DNA from: Candidatus Segatella violae
Lineage (GTDB): Bacteria; Bacteroidota; Bacteroidia; Bacteroidales; Bacteroidaceae
Length of the DNA stretch: 30,785 nucleotides
Reading direction: 5' to 3'
Assembly (NCBI GenBank): GCA_002440225.1
Contig: DJSH01000076.1
Span: 310 to 31,094, forward strand
The notes under the pieces are model-generated. The model was given only the letters and a program-made list of their open reading frames with translations, was not told where the DNA came from and searched no databases. Of this stretch, positions 23,450 through 30,771 are shown piece by piece (the stretch's first letter is position 1; every line of letters begins with the position of its first letter). Position numbers and translations under genes: made by a program.

Positions 23450-24784
23450 ATGGCAATAGTTAAACCTTTTAGAGGTGTTAGGCCACCTAAGGAACTCGTA
23501 GAACAAGTGGAATCTCGCCCATACGACGTGTTGGATTCCGAGGAAGCCCGCACAGAGGCTGGCGACAACGAAAAGAGCCTTTATCATATCATCAAGCCGG
23601 AAATCAATTTCGAACCTGGCACTTCCGAGTACGACCCTCGTGTGTATGAGAGTGCCGCAGAGAATTTCCAAAAGTTCCAAGACAAGGGATGGCTCGTACA
23701 GGATGATAAGGAGCAGTATTACATCTATGCACAGACCATGAACGGCAAGACGCAGTATGGTCTAGTGGTGGGTGCCTACGTCAACGACTACATGACGGGT
23801 GTCATCAAGAAGCATGAGTTGACCCGCAGCGACAAGGAAGAGGACCGCATGAAGCATGTGCGCGTTTGCAATGCCAACATCGAGCCGGTGTTCTTCGCTT
23901 ATCCAGACAACGCCGTGCTCAACGAACTCTTGATGCGTTATGCTGCCACCAAACCAGAGTATGATTTCATCGCTCCAATCGATGGCTTCCGCCACCAGTT
24001 CTGGGTGGTGAGCGACGACAAGGACATCGCCACCATCACGGCTGAGTTTGCCAAGATGCCTAGCCTCTACATCGCCGATGGCCACCACCGTTCGGCTGCT
24101 GCTGCCTTGGTGGGCGCAGAGAAGGCAAAGCAAAACCCTCATCATACAGGCAAGGAGGAGTACAACTATTTTATGGCTGTTTGCTTCCAGGCCAGCCAGC
24201 TTACCATTCTCGACTACAACCGAGTGGTGAAGGACTTGAATGGTTTGACCAGTGATGAATTTCTGGATGAGTTGACAAGGCATTTTGAGGTTGTCCATAT
24301 AGATGCAGTCAACGTAAATGTTTCTGATGATAAGGATGGCATTCCGTGTTATGAGCAGTTCCCAATCGCCGAAGCCATCGAAAAATTCGGTCTCGACGTG
24401 CTGAAGCCTGCGTCTCTACATAGCTTCTTGCTCTATCTCGACGGAACGTGGTATGGTTTGTTTGCCAAACCAGGCACCTATGATGACAGCGACCCAATCG
24501 GTGTGCTCGATGTAGACATCTCCTCTCGCTTGATTCTCGATGAGATATTGGGCATCAAGGATTTGCGCAGCGACAAGCGTATCGACTTTGTTGGCGGCTT
24601 GCGTGGTCTCGGTGAGCTGAAACGCCGAGTGGACAGTGGCGAGATGAAGATGGCGTTGGCTTTGCACCCTGTTACCATGCAGCAGATTATGGACATTGCC
24701 GACAGCGGCAAGATTATGCCTCCAAAGGCAACTTGGTTTGAGCCAAAGTTGCGTAGCGGATTGATTATTCACAAGTTGGATTAA
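23450..24784 (+). CDS. DUF1015 family protein of the serine locus
   Basis: This 444-residue cytoplasmic protein begins with KPFRGVRPP and YDVL and carries the diagnostic YIADGHHRSAAAAL motif (D210, H212, H213, R214). The motif resembles the DGHHR signature of the ParB/sulfiredoxin fold, which includes ATP- or ADP-using serine kinases (SerK, SbnI). The serC-serA-DUF1015 order suggests a role in serine metabolism. No serB-like phosphatase is in the window. The start is 18 bases after a terminator-like hairpin, so expression must come from read-through or a promoter I cannot see. The next gene begins immediately after the stop. Enzymatic activity is inferred, not shown. Confidence 0.85.
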   Translation: MAIVKPFRGVRPPKELVEQVESRPYDVLDSEEARTEAGDNEKSLYHIIKPEINFEPGTSEYDPRVYESAAENFQKFQDKGWLVQDDKEQYYIYAQTMNGKTQYGLVVGAYVNDYMTGVIKKHELTRSDKEEDRMKHVRVCNANIEPVFFAYPDNAVLNELLMRYAATKPEYDFIAPIDGFRHQFWVVSDDKDIATITAEFAKMPSLYIADGHHRSAAAALVGAEKAKQNPHHTGKEEYNYFMAVCFQASQLTILDYNRVVKDLNGLTSDEFLDELTRHFEVVHIDAVNVNVSDDKDGIPCYEQFPIAEAIEKFGLDVLKPASLHSFLLYLDGTWYGLFAKPGTYDDSDPIGVLDVDISSRLILDEILGIKDLRSDKRIDFVGGLRGLGELKRRVDSGEMKMALALHPVTMQQIMDIADSGKIMPPKATWFEPKLRSGLIIHKLD

Positions 24785-25372
24785 ATGATAGACGAATACA
24801 AAACCATTACAGATAAAATAGGCGAGGGATATTACACAGACAAGCGGAGTAAGTTCCTCGCTTTTGCCCATCACGTGACGAATGTCGACGAGGTGAAGGA
24901 AATCATTGCCGGGTACCGTAAGAAATATTACGATGCCCGACATTGTTGTTATGCTTATATGTTGGGGGCGGAGCGCACGGAGTTTCGTGCCAACGACGAT
25001 GGTGAGCCTTCTTCTACGGCAGGCAAGCCGATTTTAGGACAAATCAACAAGGCGGAGCTTACCGACATCCTCATCGTTGTCATCCGATATTTCGGTGGCG
25101 TAAAACTGGGCACCAGCGGTCTTATCGTAGCCTATAGAGAGGCAGCCATCGACGCACTTGCCCATTGCGAAATGAAGACGCAGCAAGTAGAGGAAATCGT
25201 AACCTACGATTTCCCCTATCCCATGATGAATGATGTGATGAGAATTGTGAAGGAGATGAATCCTCGCATTGTTGACCAAACTTTCGACAACACCTGCACC
25301 ATCAAGCTCTCCATCCGCAAGAGCGAAGCTGAACAACTGAGGAGTAGACTCAAAAAACTATCCTTCGAATAG
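24785..25372 (+). CDS. YigZ/IMPACT (UPF0029) family protein
   Basis: This 195-residue protein has the family pattern DKRSKFLAFAH, then DARHCCYAYMLG, then NDDGEPSSTAGKPIL, then VIRYFGGVKLGTSGLIVAYREAA. That is the IMPACT domain, followed by a small ferredoxin-like C-terminal domain. Eukaryotic IMPACT acts in translational control; the bacterial role is not established. The ATG directly abuts the DUF1015 stop, so the two are translationally coupled. The last five codons, including the stop, form one arm of the terminator hairpin at 25352-25408. Its link to serine synthesis is doubtful. Confidence 0.9.
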   Translation: MIDEYKTITDKIGEGYYTDKRSKFLAFAHHVTNVDEVKEIIAGYRKKYYDARHCCYAYMLGAERTEFRANDDGEPSSTAGKPILGQINKAELTDILIVVIRYFGGVKLGTSGLIVAYREAAIDALAHCEMKTQQVEEIVTYDFPYPMMNDVMRIVKEMNPRIVDQTFDNTCTIKLSIRKSEAEQLRSRLKKLSFE

Positions 25373-25408
25373 AAATCCTAGTTTCCTATTCGAAGGATAG
25401 TTTCCTTT
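25352..25408. terminator. Bidirectional terminator between the convergent YigZ and lipoprotein genes
   Basis: CTATCCTTCGAATAG (25358-25372) pairs perfectly with CTATTCGAAGGATAG (25386-25400), a 15-bp stem with a 13-base loop. Six A precede it, giving six T on the minus strand, and TTTCCTTT follows on the plus strand. The left arm is the last four YigZ codons plus the stop. Confidence 0.92.
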
Positions 25409-25418
25409 GAAGACCATG

Positions 25419-25802
25419 CTAGTTTTCCTTGAAAGCAACCACCCTGGTAAGAGCCTTGTCTAGATAGAAAGTCTGTGTCACTTTCTGCTTGTTTCCATCA
25501 TGGGAAGTGAGCTCGTAGGTGGCACGCAGATACATCAGTGTGTCGGGAAAGGCACCATCGTTGTAATTGATGTTCTTCTTTACATAAGGCAGCTTGCTCA
25601 TCTCCTCGCGCATCGACTTCACACGGTTGAAATCAATCATGGCCGTAGGGGTGAGCTTGCTGAATCGGTCGTAGCAGCAATCATTTTCCTCCAAGTTCTC
25701 ATCGAGGAAATCCTTTACCAGCAATTGAGCCTTGTGCTGGTCGCCACACGAGGTGAGCGCCAACACAAGAGCTACTATGATGAAAATAAATAACCGTTTC
25801 AT
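25419..25802 (-). CDS. Small lipoprotein of unknown function
   Basis: This 127-residue protein begins MKRLFIFIIVALVLALTSC, a signal peptide ending in an LTSC lipobox, so it is probably lipidated at C19. The mature part of about 108 residues is mixed alpha/beta in appearance. It carries an acidic stretch (DFLDENLEENDCC) and a later strand-like segment. I do not recognise a family. The gene lies 11 bases after pepD on the minus strand and shares its transcript and the terminator at 25352-25408. Its site would be the inner or outer membrane, facing the periplasm or the outside. Confidence 0.78.
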   Translation of the reverse strand: MKRLFIFIIVALVLALTSCGDQHKAQLLVKDFLDENLEENDCCYDRFSKLTPTAMIDFNRVKSMREEMSKLPYVKKNINYNDGAFPDTLMYLRATYELTSHDGNKQKVTQTFYLDKALTRVVAFKEN

Positions 25803-25813
25803 TTACAGAATCT

Positions 25814-27277
25814 TTAATTCTTAGAGACACTGCGAAGAATCTCCAACAAGTGATCCCAAACCATCTGCACGGTAGGAATCAAGAGAGCCTCGTCTGGTGT
25901 ATGAACATTGCGCAGGGTAGGACCGAAGCTTACCATGTCGAGGTCAGGATATCTCTCTGAGAAGAGACCACACTCCAGTCCGGCGTGGATGCCCTTTACC
26001 TGAGGCTCCTTGCCGAAGAGTTTCTCGTAGCTCTTCACTGCGAGTTGGGTGAGCTTGCTGTCTTTGCGCATCTTCCATGCAGGATATTGGTCGTCTATTT
26101 CTACTTTGGCGCCAGCCAAGAGGAATGGAGCTGCCACGGTGGATGTCATGTTCACCAGGTTGCTTGTTACGTTGCTTCGCTGTGAAGCCACCACCGTGAT
26201 TTGGCTCTCGGTAGTCTCCACGCTAGCCACATTACTTGAGGTCTCTACCATCCAGGCGAGTGCTTTGTCTTGGCAATGAGTGAGTGGGCCATTGTCTACG
26301 GCCTGCATAGCCAAGATGAACCTAAAGCCAACAACTTGGTCGATGACAGGGGCAGCATCAGCAGTACTCATGTTCCACTGCATGTTTTTCTCCGTAACAT
26401 GGAACTCATCCTCTACGTCTACGGCGAAGGCGTTCCAGTCGGCACGTACCTGCTCCTTCTTGCTGTTCTCAACGGCGAATACCACTTTGCCGTCGCGAGG
26501 GATGGCATTGTGCATCTTTCCGCTGTTAAAGCTAACCAAGCGAAGGTCTGTTTTTTTGAAGATAAGCTCCATGAAGAGGAAGCGAGAGAGTATCTTGATA
26601 GCGTTGGCGCGCTTCTTGTCGATGTCGTCGCCAGAGTGTCCACCGTTCAAGCCCTTGAGCGAAATCTCCAGGAAGAAATAGTCCTTGGGAGCCTCCTCAC
26701 GCTTGAAATCGAACGTAACCTTCGTGGTTTGGCCGCCAGCGCATGAAACAAAGATAAGTCCCTCATCCTCAGAGTCGAGGTTGATGAGCATCTTGCCGGT
26801 CATGAAACCAGCCTTCATGCCATGGGCGCCGGTGAGTCCTGTTTCCTCGTCACGTGTGAACACGCACTCGATAGGACCATGTTCGATGTCGTTGCTTGCC
26901 AGGATGGCAAGCTCGATGGCACAGCCGATGCCGTCGTCTGCGCCCAGCGTGGTGCTCTTTGCCTTGAGCCAGTCGCCGTCTACGTATGTCTGGATGGCAT
27001 CCTTGTGGAAATCGAAGTCTACATCCACCAACTTGTCGCACACCATGTCCATGTGGCTCTGCAAGATGATGGTCTCGGCTTTTTCATAGCCAGGAGTAGC
27101 GGCCTTGCGAATCAAGACGTTGCCAGTCTCATCGACCTTAGTCTCAAGATTGTGGCTCTTTCCAAACTCTTTCAGATACTCGATCATGTTCTCCTCGTGC
27201 TTGGAAGGGCGAGGTATTTCGTTGATTTTAGCGAACTGCTCGAACACAAGAGCAGGTTTTAAATCATTTTTATTCAT
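25814..27277 (-). CDS. pepD: Xaa-His (aminoacyl-histidine) dipeptidase, M20 family
   Basis: This 487-residue zinc dipeptidase of the M20 family hydrolyses Xaa-His and related dipeptides. The metal and catalytic residues lie in LQSHMDMVC (H75, D77), LGADDGIGCA (D114) and TRDEETGLTG (E144/E145). A dimerisation lid follows and the catalytic fold resumes near the C-terminus with GIHAGLECGLF. Length matches the family. No signal peptide is present, so it is cytoplasmic. The promoter has a perfect TATCTTTG box at 27352-27359. The lipoprotein gene follows after 11 bases. Confidence 0.95.
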   Translation of the reverse strand: MNKNDLKPALVFEQFAKINEIPRPSKHEENMIEYLKEFGKSHNLETKVDETGNVLIRKAATPGYEKAETIILQSHMDMVCDKLVDVDFDFHKDAIQTYVDGDWLKAKSTTLGADDGIGCAIELAILASNDIEHGPIECVFTRDEETGLTGAHGMKAGFMTGKMLINLDSEDEGLIFVSCAGGQTTKVTFDFKREEAPKDYFFLEISLKGLNGGHSGDDIDKKRANAIKILSRFLFMELIFKKTDLRLVSFNSGKMHNAIPRDGKVVFAVENSKKEQVRADWNAFAVDVEDEFHVTEKNMQWNMSTADAAPVIDQVVGFRFILAMQAVDNGPLTHCQDKALAWMVETSSNVASVETTESQITVVASQRSNVTSNLVNMTSTVAAPFLLAGAKVEIDDQYPAWKMRKDSKLTQLAVKSYEKLFGKEPQVKGIHAGLECGLFSERYPDLDMVSFGPTLRNVHTPDEALLIPTVQMVWDHLLEILRSVSKN

Positions 27278-27295
27278 TTATTTATGTTATTTTGT

Positions 27296-27326
27296 TTTGT
27301 ATATTCCCCGAAAAATATTACCTTTG
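27296..27326 (+). promoter_or_regulatory. Bacteroidetes-type promoter for the 64-residue membrane protein gene
   Basis: TTTG at 27296-27299, a 19-base spacer, and TACCTTTG at 27319-27326, with the ATG at 27366. It faces the pepD promoter head to head. Confidence 0.72.
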
Positions 27327-27351
27327 CATCGTGAAGTGCATTAAGGCACTG

Positions 27352-27359
27352 CAAAGATA
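27352..27359 (-). promoter_or_regulatory. -7 box of the pepD promoter
   Basis: TATCTTTG on the minus strand, an exact TAnnTTTG match, 74 bases before the pepD ATG. The -33 element is not well conserved. The TTTGCA of the plus promoter and the TGCAAA here form an inverted repeat. Confidence 0.6.
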
Positions 27360-27365
27360 CGAAAA

Positions 27366-27560
27366 ATGATAAAGATAATGTTGTTAAGTGTGTTAATAAT
27401 TGCTATTTGCATGGCATTATTAAGCATAAAAGTGATATTCAAGAAGAATGGTAAATTCTCGTCGCAGCATGTCCACGACAATCCAGGGTTGCGCAAACAG
27501 GGCATCCATTGCGTCATCGACCAAGACCGAGAGGCTAGGGCGGCGGACAGGGCTTACTAG
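27366..27560 (+). CDS. Small single-pass membrane protein (64 residues)
   Basis: This protein begins with a hydrophobic segment of about 20 residues (MLLSVLIIAICMALLSIKVI, residues 5-24), followed by a short basic stretch. A hydrophilic tail contains HVHDNPGLRKQGIHC and DQDREARA. The tail pattern (HV-x-x-N-x-x-LRK-x-GI-x-C then Q-D-R-E-A) is, as I recall, repeated in other short Bacteroidetes proteins, so I treat it as a real gene. It has its own promoter, an ATG start 39 bases after the -7 box, and codons like its neighbours. The OmpH-like lipoprotein follows after about 82 bases. No function is known to me. Confidence 0.72.
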   Translation: MIKIMLLSVLIIAICMALLSIKVIFKKNGKFSSQHVHDNPGLRKQGIHCVIDQDREARAADRAY

Positions 27561-27570
27561 ACGCTGTCTT

Positions 27571-27612
27571 GAAATCGCTTGTGAGAAAGCGAAGAAATCG
27601 TTGTGAGAAAGT
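27571..27612 (+). repeat. Imperfect tandem repeat upstream of the OmpH-like gene
   Basis: GAAATCGCTTGTGAGAAAGC at 27571 recurs at 27594 as GAAATCGTTGTGAGAAAGT, with one base deleted, at a 23-base period. It lies in the untranslated region before the OmpH-like gene. Confidence 0.6.
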
Positions 27613-27642
27613 AATAAAATTATAAATAATTAAAAATTGAAA

Positions 27643-28254
27643 ATGAAAAAGAACATTTTGGGTTCAATGGCCATCGCAGCCGTAGCTGCTTTGGCATTGG
27701 CATCATGCAACAAGTCACAGCCTCAGGTAGAGGCCAAGTCTGAGAGCAAGTCTCCGGCAGAGTTGAAGATTGCTTATGTGGAGGTAGATTCTATCATGAC
27801 TCAGTATACCTTCGCCAAGGAGTATTCTGCTCTCTTGGAGAAGAAGGGACAGAACATCCAGGCAACCATCGCACAGAAGGGTCAGCAGTTGCAGGCCGCA
27901 GCTGCCAACTTCCAGCAGAAGGTGCAGCAGAACGCCTACACTCGTGAGCAGGCAGAGGCTATCCAGGCAGGATTGCAGAAGCAGAACAACGACCTCCAGG
28001 GCTTGCAACAGAGATTGAGCAACGAGTTTGCTGCCGAGCAGGACAAGTACAACAAGGCTCTCCACGACAGCATCGCCAACTATCTCGCCCAGTACAACAA
28101 GGACAAAAAATACAGCATCATCTTCTCTAAGAGTGGCGACAACTTGCTTTATGCCGACAAGGCTTACGACATTACCAACGAGGTAATTGCCGGTCTCAAC
28201 AAGGCCTACAAAGGTAAGTTGAAGGGTGCCGAGGCTGCTGCCGACAAGAAATAA
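27643..28254 (+). CDS. OmpH/Skp-like lipoprotein
   Basis: This 203-residue protein has a signal peptide ending in LASC (C22), a lipobox, so it should be lipid-anchored, whereas classical Skp is soluble in the periplasm. The mature part starts with a Ser/Lys/Glu linker, then KIAYVEVDSI. A long Gln/Ala/Lys-rich coiled coil follows at about 55-150, and then the KYSIIFSKSGDNLLYADKAYDIT tail typical of OmpH/Skp. Such proteins chaperone outer-membrane proteins. I use the ATG at 27643, because the TTG just before it is a less likely start. nth follows after 11 bases. Confidence 0.87.
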   Translation: MKKNILGSMAIAAVAALALASCNKSQPQVEAKSESKSPAELKIAYVEVDSIMTQYTFAKEYSALLEKKGQNIQATIAQKGQQLQAAAANFQQKVQQNAYTREQAEAIQAGLQKQNNDLQGLQQRLSNEFAAEQDKYNKALHDSIANYLAQYNKDKKYSIIFSKSGDNLLYADKAYDITNEVIAGLNKAYKGKLKGAEAAADKK

Positions 28255-28265
28255 AAAAGCCGACT

Positions 28266-28916
28266 ATGCTTCGCAAGGAAAGATACGATTTCGTATTGAA
28301 TCATTTCAGAGATGCGCTGCCCAATGTAACCACTGAGTTGCAGTTTGGCAGCGCATTTCAGCTTTTGGTTGCTACGCTCCTCTCTGCCCAGTGTACCGAC
28401 AAGCGCATCAATCAGGTTACGCCCGCCCTCTTTGCCCGTTATCCCGACGCTCGGCACATGGCGGAGGCAAGTGAGCAAGAAATCTACGAGCTCATCCGCT
28501 CAGTGAGCTACCCCAATGCCAAGGCTCGCCATCTGGCAGAGATGTCCAGGCAGATTGTAGAGCACTTTGGCGGTGAGGTACCCGAGGCTGCTGAAGACTT
28601 GGTGAAGTTGGCTGGAGTGGGGCGCAAGACTGCGAATGTGATTCGGGCGGTATGGTTTGGCCACGCCACGATGGCGGTTGACACCCACGTCTATCGGGTG
28701 AGCCATCGCATGGGATTGGTGCCTGCCTCGGCCGATACCCCCAGCAAGGTGGAGGATTATCTGATGAGCCACATCCCCTCTGAAGACATTCCCAATGCCC
28801 ATCACTGGCTGTTGTTGCATGGCAGGTACGTTTGCAAAAGCACAAAGCCCTTGTGCCAGGAATGCTTCTTCGATAAATATTGTCCCAAACTGCTGAAAGG
28901 CAGCAAGTTGGAATAG
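28266..28916 (+). CDS. nth: Endonuclease III, HhH-GPD DNA glycosylase/AP lyase
   Basis: This 216-residue base-excision repair enzyme removes oxidised pyrimidines and cleaves the abasic site. The helix-hairpin-helix LVKLAGVGRKTANVI carries the catalytic Lys K121, and the catalytic Asp D139 is in VDTHVYR. The [4Fe-4S] cluster loop is C190-x6-C197-x2-C200-x5-C206. Length matches E. coli Nth (211 residues). It is 11 bases after the OmpH-like gene and is followed by a hairpin terminator at 28953-28992. Confidence 0.97.
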   Translation: MLRKERYDFVLNHFRDALPNVTTELQFGSAFQLLVATLLSAQCTDKRINQVTPALFARYPDARHMAEASEQEIYELIRSVSYPNAKARHLAEMSRQIVEHFGGEVPEAAEDLVKLAGVGRKTANVIRAVWFGHATMAVDTHVYRVSHRMGLVPASADTPSKVEDYLMSHIPSEDIPNAHHWLLLHGRYVCKSTKPLCQECFFDKYCPKLLKGSKLE

Positions 28917-28952
28917 AGAAACTAGAAGGGGTAGGAAAGAACAAGGAAGAAT

Positions 28953-28992
28953 AAAGTCGACCTTCCCGATGATGGGAAAGCCGACTTTTCTT
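28953..28992. terminator. Terminator between convergent nth and aroC
   Basis: AAAGTCGACCTTCCC pairs with GGGAAAGCCGACTTT except at two positions, with a 6-base loop and TTTTCTT downstream. The minus strand also gives a partial T-run (TTTATTCTT), so it may serve aroC too. Confidence 0.75.
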
Positions 28993-29045
28993 GTCTTTGG
29001 TTACCCTGCTATAATCTTAAACCGTTATCATCATATTTATGTTAC

Positions 29046-30158
29046 TTAATGTAAAAATCTTACCGTCTTGTTGAGCAGGTAATTGTCGAGTATTACCATG
29101 GCAGCCATCGCCTCTACCACAGGCACCGCGCGTGGCAATACACAAGGGTCGTGGCGACCACGAGCCGTCAGCTTGGTGGCGATGCCCTCCAAGTCTACGG
29201 TGTCTTGCTCCATAAGCAATGTTGCAACAGGCTTGAAAGCCACACGGAAGTAGATGTCCTGCCCGTTGCTCAGTCCGCCCTGGATGCCGCCGCTATGGTT
29301 GCTCTTGGTGGTGATGCGAGCTGCCACGTCGGTGCAACCCTCGCCACAGTCGGTCTTGGGAACAAATACATCGTTCTGCTGGCTGCCGCGAGCCGTAACG
29401 CCCGCAAAGCCTTCGCCATACTCAAATCCCTTCACGGCGTTGATGCCCAGCATGGCAGCCCCGAGCTGCGCGTGAAGCTTGCCAAACTCAGGCTCGCCCA
29501 GACCTACCGGACAGCCTTTTATCACGCAGGTGATGATGCCCCCGATGGTGTCGCCGTCGGCCTTCACGCTGGCGATGAGGTCTTCCATCTGCTTCGCCTT
29601 CTGCTGGTCTGGACAGCGCACAGGGTTGTCCTCGATGGTGGAGAGGTCGTACTTGTGGTAGTCGTTCTCCAGGGCGATGTCGCCCACTTGCGAGGTATAG
29701 GCTGTGATGCTGATGCCCAGTTGCTTGAGTGCTAGCTTGGCCAATGCTCCGCCCACGCATCGTGCGATGGTGATGCGAGCAGAAGAACGTCCTCCGCCAC
29801 GATGGTCGCGGATGCCGTATTTCTCGTGATAAGTGAAGTCGGCATGTGAAGGGCGGAAGAGGCAACGCATATTCTCATAGTCCTGGGAATGCTGGTTTTG
29901 GTTGCGCACCTCGAAACCGATAGGGGTACCCGTCGACTTGCCCTCGAACACACCGCTCAGAAACTCCACCTTGTCGGCTTCCTTTCTGGCGGTAGTGATG
30001 TGGCTCTGTCCTGGTCGACGACGGTTGAGTTCACTTTGCACGAAGTCCATGTCGATGTCAATGCCTGCGGGAAATCCGTCGATGACACCTCCCACAGCCA
30101 CTCCATGACTCTCACCAAATGTCGTGAGGGTGAAAATGTTGCCAAATGTATTTCTCAT
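29046..30158 (-). CDS. aroC: Chorismate synthase
   Basis: This 370-residue FMN-dependent enzyme makes chorismate from 5-enolpyruvylshikimate-3-phosphate, the last shikimate step. TTFGESHG (15-19), then GFPAGI, then RRRPGQS, then the RPSHADFTY and DHRGGGRSSARET-type region (here GGGRSSARIT), and the C-terminal RHDPCVLPRAVPVVEAM are all diagnostic. Length is normal. The slyD gene lies 10 bases upstream on the same strand, so the two are probably one transcript. Confidence 0.97.
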   Translation of the reverse strand: MRNTFGNIFTLTTFGESHGVAVGGVIDGFPAGIDIDMDFVQSELNRRRPGQSHITTARKEADKVEFLSGVFEGKSTGTPIGFEVRNQNQHSQDYENMRCLFRPSHADFTYHEKYGIRDHRGGGRSSARITIARCVGGALAKLALKQLGISITAYTSQVGDIALENDYHKYDLSTIEDNPVRCPDQQKAKQMEDLIASVKADGDTIGGIITCVIKGCPVGLGEPEFGKLHAQLGAAMLGINAVKGFEYGEGFAGVTARGSQQNDVFVPKTDCGEGCTDVAARITTKSNHSGGIQGGLSNGQDIYFRVAFKPVATLLMEQDTVDLEGIATKLTARGRHDPCVLPRAVPVVEAMAAMVILDNYLLNKTVRFLH

Positions 30159-30168
30159 TTCCTTTTAT

Positions 30169-30771
30169 TTACTTGTTGCAGTTCTCACAGCAGCCGTCCT
30201 TGCAGTCGCCATCCTTGCAGTCGCCGCCGCAGTTGTCGCAGCCACCACTGCATCCGCCAGCCTCGCCGCTCAATAACTGAGCCATCTTGGCGATTTCCTC
30301 GGCTGTAGCCTCGCGGCTCTCAAGAATCTGTCCGCAGAAGTTCAACTTCAGTCCAGCCAAAGGGTGGTTGAGGTCGCAGGTTACCTTGTCGTCGGTGATT
30401 GCCTTTACCACAGCGTTGAAGCGGTTGCCGTCCTCGTTCTGCAATGGGATGATGGCACCCACCTGTACATGCTGTGCGTCAAACTGGCCGTTGATGGTAA
30501 ATATCTGCTTGTCGAGCTGGATGACACGCTCGTCGTAGTGCTGTCCGTAAGCCTGCTCAGGATCCAGTTCGAAATCGAACTCCTCGCCCTGCGCCAAGTC
30601 TACGATATTCTCCTCGAAGGCAGGCAGCGTTACGCCCATGCCGCTGATGAAGAGGAATGGGCGCTCGTCGGTAGTGCGCTCTATGAGCATCTCCTCGCCA
30701 TTGCTACCCTTGGTTACGTCGTAAAGAGCATACGACACCTTGATGAATTTGTTCTTTTTGTTTGTTTCCAT
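30169..30771 (-). CDS. slyD: SlyD-type FKBP peptidyl-prolyl isomerase with a Cys-rich metal-binding tail
   Basis: This 200-residue protein has the SlyD-type FKBP domain, about 8-150, with the insert-in-flap region at about 70-130 and DLNHPLAGLKLNF. It catalyses prolyl isomerisation and acts as a chaperone, mostly in the cytoplasm. The last 27 residues hold eight cysteines (C174, C178, C181, C185, C190, C194, C195, C198), separated by Gly and Asp. That is the metal-binding tail of SlyD, which in E. coli binds nickel and other metals. The start at 30771 gives the usual N-terminus. aroC follows after 10 bases. Upstream sequence ends the window, so no promoter can be judged. Confidence 0.94.
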   Translation of the reverse strand: METNKKNKFIKVSYALYDVTKGSNGEEMLIERTTDERPFLFISGMGVTLPAFEENIVDLAQGEEFDFELDPEQAYGQHYDERVIQLDKQIFTINGQFDAQHVQVGAIIPLQNEDGNRFNAVVKAITDDKVTCDLNHPLAGLKLNFCGQILESREATAEEIAKMAQLLSGEAGGCSGGCDNCGGDCKDGDCKDGCCENCNK

